From: Gluconobacter morbifer G707
GTDB taxonomy: Bacteria > Pseudomonadota > Alphaproteobacteria > Acetobacterales > Acetobacteraceae
Assembly: GCF_000234355.1 (NCBI RefSeq)
Contig: NZ_AGQV01000006.1
Coordinates: 1-64,000, forward strand
DNA: 64,000 bases
Direction of reading: 5' to 3'
The number at the start of each line of letters is the position of its first letter. The first letter of the stretch is position 1. Of this stretch, positions 61,869-64,000 are shown piece after piece. The translations under genes were made by a program, and so were the position numbers. The notes under the pieces were generated by a model. It did no database searches, was not told the DNA's origin, and saw only the letters and a program-made list of their open reading frames with translations.

Positions 61869-62711
61869 TTACGCCTTCTTCCTGCTGTCAGTTCGTTTCA
61901 TGAGTTCTTCCGCCAGCGCCAGATAAGCCGTTGCGCCTGTGGAGCGGGCTTCATAGTGCAGCACGGGACTGCCGTGGCTCTGTGCTTCGGAGATGCGGAT
62001 ATTACGGGGGATCAGGGTTTCGAAGACCTGCTCTCCGAAGAAGCCGCGGGCGTCCTGGGCCACCAGTTCGGAGAGATTGTTGCGGCGGTCGTACATGGTG
62101 AGCACGATGCCTTCGAGGTGGAGATCGGCATTGAAGGCACGACGGACGCGGTCAATCGTGCGGACGAGCTGGCTGATACCTTCCAGTGCAAAAAACTCAC
62201 ACTGTAGCGGAACAAGCACGGCATCGGCTGCGACCAGTGCGTTCAGGGTCAGCAGGCCGAGGCTGGGGGGACAATCGATCAGGATGGTATCGTACTGGCC
62301 TTCGAGGGCGCGCAGGGCATCCCTTAGACGGTATTCCCGCCGTCCATCGCCGATCATCTCGATTTCCGCACCTGCCAGTTCGTTATTGGCGGTGATGATC
62401 GAAAGATTGTCAAACTGGGTTGGTTGGGCCAGGGCGTCCGGTTCGGATTCCTGCATCAGGGCGGCATAAGTACCTGTGCTGCGCTGATCGTATTCGATGC
62501 CGAGACCGGTGGACGCGTTGCCCTGCGGGTCAAGGTCTACCAGCAGGACGCGCTGCCCTTTTGCCGCCAGGGAAGCGGCGAGATTGATGGTTGTCGTGGT
62601 CTTGCCGACGCCACCCTTCTGGTTGGTGACGGCAACGATCCGGGTAAGGGGGGATGCAGGATTAGACGACACGCTTGAAATCACTGACCTTGATGATGGC
62701 CCCGCCGCCAT
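61869..62711 (-). CDS. parA: Chromosome partitioning ATPase ParA
   Basis: A 280-residue maximum. [20 protein letters not shown] is the deviant Walker [38 protein letters not shown] and [20 protein letters not shown] follow, all typical of chromosomal ParA/Soj. The ATG at 62711 would overlap rsmG by 50 bases; GTG at 62684 or 62672 may be the true start. The ATPase moves ParB-parS complexes over the nucleoid. Confidence 0.96.
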   Translation of the reverse strand: MAAGPSSRSVISSVSSNPASPLTRIVAVTNQKGGVGKTTTTINLAASLAAKGQRVLLVDLDPQGNASTGLGIEYDQRSTGTYAALMQESEPDALAQPTQFDNLSIITANNELAGAEIEMIGDGRREYRLRDALRALEGQYDTILIDCPPSLGLLTLNALVAADAVLVPLQCEFFALEGISQLVRTIDRVRRAFNADLHLEGIVLTMYDRRNNLSELVAQDARGFFGEQVFETLIPRNIRISEAQSHGSPVLHYEARSTGATAYLALAEELMKRTDSRKKA

Positions 62712-63243
62712 CGGTGCGGCTGGGCAGAATGGTGGAGGTCATGTGCCAGTCACGGCTTGCCTCGGTCAACTCTTCCGGGGCTTTCTGACCTTTGAGAAAC
62801 AGGCAGACGCCATCCTCCCTGAGAAGGGGGCGCGCCCAGTTCAGAAGCTTGTTCAGGGGGGCAAGCGCACGGGCAGTGATGATGTCTGCCGGCGGTGGGA
62901 ATGCGGCTTCGATCCGCTTTGGAATGACGGTGACCTTTGCGCCGCAGATACGGGCAGCTTCCCGCAGGAAGGCACATTTGCGCTGGTCGGATTCAATAAG
63001 GGTGACGGGATTATCCGTCGCGATGGCAAGGATCAGGCCGGGGAAGCCTCCGCCGGAGCCGAGATCCGTGATGGTTGCTCCCGCCGGAATCAGTTCCGCA
63101 AGCTGAAGGCTGTCTTCGATGTGGCGGGGCCAGAGAGATGCCACGTCACGCGGGCTGACCAGATTGATCTTCGTGTTCCATTGCGCGAGCAGGTCGGCGA
63201 AGCGTTCCAGTCTTGCGTGCGTTTCACGTGAAACGGTGGTCAT
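62662..63243 (-). CDS. rsmG: 16S rRNA (guanine-527-N7) methyltransferase RsmG
   Basis: A 193-residue SAM-dependent methyltransferase (GidB). [23 protein letters not shown]-binding [55 protein letters not shown] and [12 protein letters not shown] are family blocks. Overlaps mnmG by four bases. Codons 4-8 (VSRET) carry a parS site. Confidence 0.96.
   Translation of the reverse strand: MTTVSRETHARLERFADLLAQWNTKINLVSPRDVASLWPRHIEDSLQLAELIPAGATITDLGSGGGFPGLILAIATDNPVTLIESDQRKCAFLREAARICGAKVTVIPKRIEAAFPPPADIITARALAPLNKLLNWARPLLREDGVCLFLKGQKAPEELTEASRDWHMTSTILPSRTDGGGAIIKVSDFKRVV
63221..63234. promoter_or_regulatory. parS centromere site inside rsmG
   Basis: A perfect palindrome GTTTCACGTGAAAC, the consensus ParB site. 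It is the only exact copy noticed in the window and lies 1.36 kb upstream of parB. Confidence 0.93.
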
Positions 63244-64000
63244 GACAGCGTCCTTACATGCGCCAGCAGAGCCACGAGCGCGGCAGGTGTGACCCCTCGG
63301 ACACGCTGCGCCGCTGCAAAACTGGTGGGACGGGCCTGCGCCAGACGCTCACGCATCTCGCTGCTCAGGCCGCCAATGGCAGTGTAATCCAGATTGGCAG
63401 GAAGCGCGATGGCGCTTTCAGAGGCAAGCTGTCTGATCTCGCGTTCCTGACGGTGAAGGTATCCACCGTATCGCGCTTCAGTTTCCACGTGACGTTTCAC
63501 ACGCAGCGGCAGCATGGTGAACCAGGGGGCAAGGCTTCCCAGCTTCGTGTAATCTCCATTGCTGGCGAGCACGTCCAGCAGGGTCCGCCGTCGACCATCC
63601 AGCGAGACTTCAAACCCGGCATCCCGCAGAACCTGTGGCAGAAAGGTCGTGTCAGCCGCTTTGCGCATGGCGGCATCAAGGGCGTTTTTCTCCGCAGTGA
63701 AGGCTGTCTGTCGCGCGGTAAGGACACATCCTGCCGCGATGCCTTTTGGTGTCAGACGCAGGTCCGCGTTATCCGCCCGCAGGGTCAGGCGGTATTCGGC
63801 GCGGGAGGTGAACATGCGATAGGGTTCGCTGATGCCATGCAGGGTCAGGTCATCGATCATGACACCCAGATAGGCCTCGCTCCGGTCAAGGATCAGGGGA
63901 GCGTTGCCTCCGGTGGCTCGTGCTGCGTTCAGACCCGCCAGCAGGCCCTGTGCGCCCGCTTCCTCATAGCCGGTTGTGCCGTTGATCTGTCCTGCCAGAT
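63240..64000 (-). CDS. mnmG: tRNA uridine 5-carboxymethylaminomethyl modification enzyme MnmG (partial, 5' end beyond window)
   Basis: The C-terminal part of MnmG (GidA), open to the window edge. [75 protein letters not shown] and [20 protein letters not shown] are all family blocks. With MnmE it modifies the wobble uridine of several tRNAs, using FAD. First of the mnmG-rsmG-parA-parB set, with a four-base overlap to rsmG. Confidence 0.96.
   Translation of the reverse strand, partial: LAGQINGTTGYEEAGAQGLLAGLNAARATGGNAPLILDRSEAYLGVMIDDLTLHGISEPYRMFTSRAEYRLTLRADNADLRLTPKGIAAGCVLTARQTAFTAEKNALDAAMRKAADTTFLPQVLRDAGFEVSLDGRRRTLLDVLASNGDYTKLGSLAPWFTMLPLRVKRHVETEARYGGYLHRQEREIRQLASESAIALPANLDYTAIGGLSSEMRERLAQARPTSFAAAQRVRGVTPAALVALLAHVRTLS

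Noticed and set aside
63481-63500. Second parS-like sequence in mnmG (GTTTCCACGTGAC)
   Set aside because: It has an extra base and lacks the symmetric AAAC end, and it encodes the conserved HVETEARY stretch of MnmG.

Overview
The window looks like about 64 kb of an alphaproteobacterial chromosome, most probably Acetobacteraceae (a Gluconobacter/Acetobacter-like acetic acid bacterium). This rests on the GC-rich coding style, the mnmG-rsmG-parA-parB order, the hemE/maf junction, HemJ in place of other protoporphyrinogen oxidases, and the TonB receptor and dTDP-rhamnose gene sets. The family assignment is inference from gene content; no database was consulted.

Region by region. 1-2.95 kb: a vitamin B12 uptake operon on the minus strand (cobalamin riboswitch, BtuB receptor, BtuF-like binding protein cut by the window edge). 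3.3-9.6 kb: a DUF892 protein, a YhaO/YhaN-type (SbcD/SbcC-like) nuclease-ATPase pair and an AraC regulator. 9.6-13.1 kb: hldE and htpG, separated by a clear terminator. 13.1-17.0 kb: flgE-flgK-flgL. 17.2-25.9 kb: a MATE transporter, a large TonB-dependent receptor, an S9 peptidase, DedA and a short-chain dehydrogenase. 25.9-29.2 kb: an overlapping hemE-HAD-hemJ operon, then a 353-bp non-coding segment before maf that has the hallmarks of the chromosomal origin of replication (hemE neighbour, DnaA-box-like sites, and a striking cluster of GTAC palindromes), then maf and tRNA-Ala. 29.3-34.9 kb: YbaK, a lytic transglycosylase, a zinc ABC transporter behind a Zur-like operator, a tiny membrane protein, a sugar transporter and a HIT protein. 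34.9-39.5 kb: rfbBACD and a glycosyltransferase for rhamnose-containing surface polysaccharide. 39.7-42.4 kb: an unusual PLP-fold protein translationally coupled to a histidine phosphatase.

42.8-60.8 kb is an integrative element of 17,946 bp (repeat to repeat) inserted in the 3' half of a tRNA-Lys(CTT) gene. An 80-bp direct repeat (79/80 identical by eye) marks the two ends. The element carries a tyrosine integrase at one end and an AlpA-like regulator, a Toprim primase and a DUF927 ATPase at the other. Both inner ends carry arrays of an AGGTGTTA octamer. No capsid or tail genes are visible, so it resembles a P4-type satellite or integrative plasmid more than a full prophage. Between integrase and replication genes lies a likely defence cargo: a DUF4236 membrane protein, an Abi_C/HEPN protein, two RhuM-family proteins (one with an XRE regulator, the other beside a decayed copy of that regulator) and a membrane-anchored Mrr-type nuclease. 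This cargo is the best candidate for an undescribed system.

60.9-64 kb returns to core chromosome: parB, parA, rsmG and the 3' part of mnmG. A perfect 14-bp parS site is embedded in the first codons of rsmG. With the predicted origin about 35 kb away, this places the window in the origin-proximal chromosome segregation domain.
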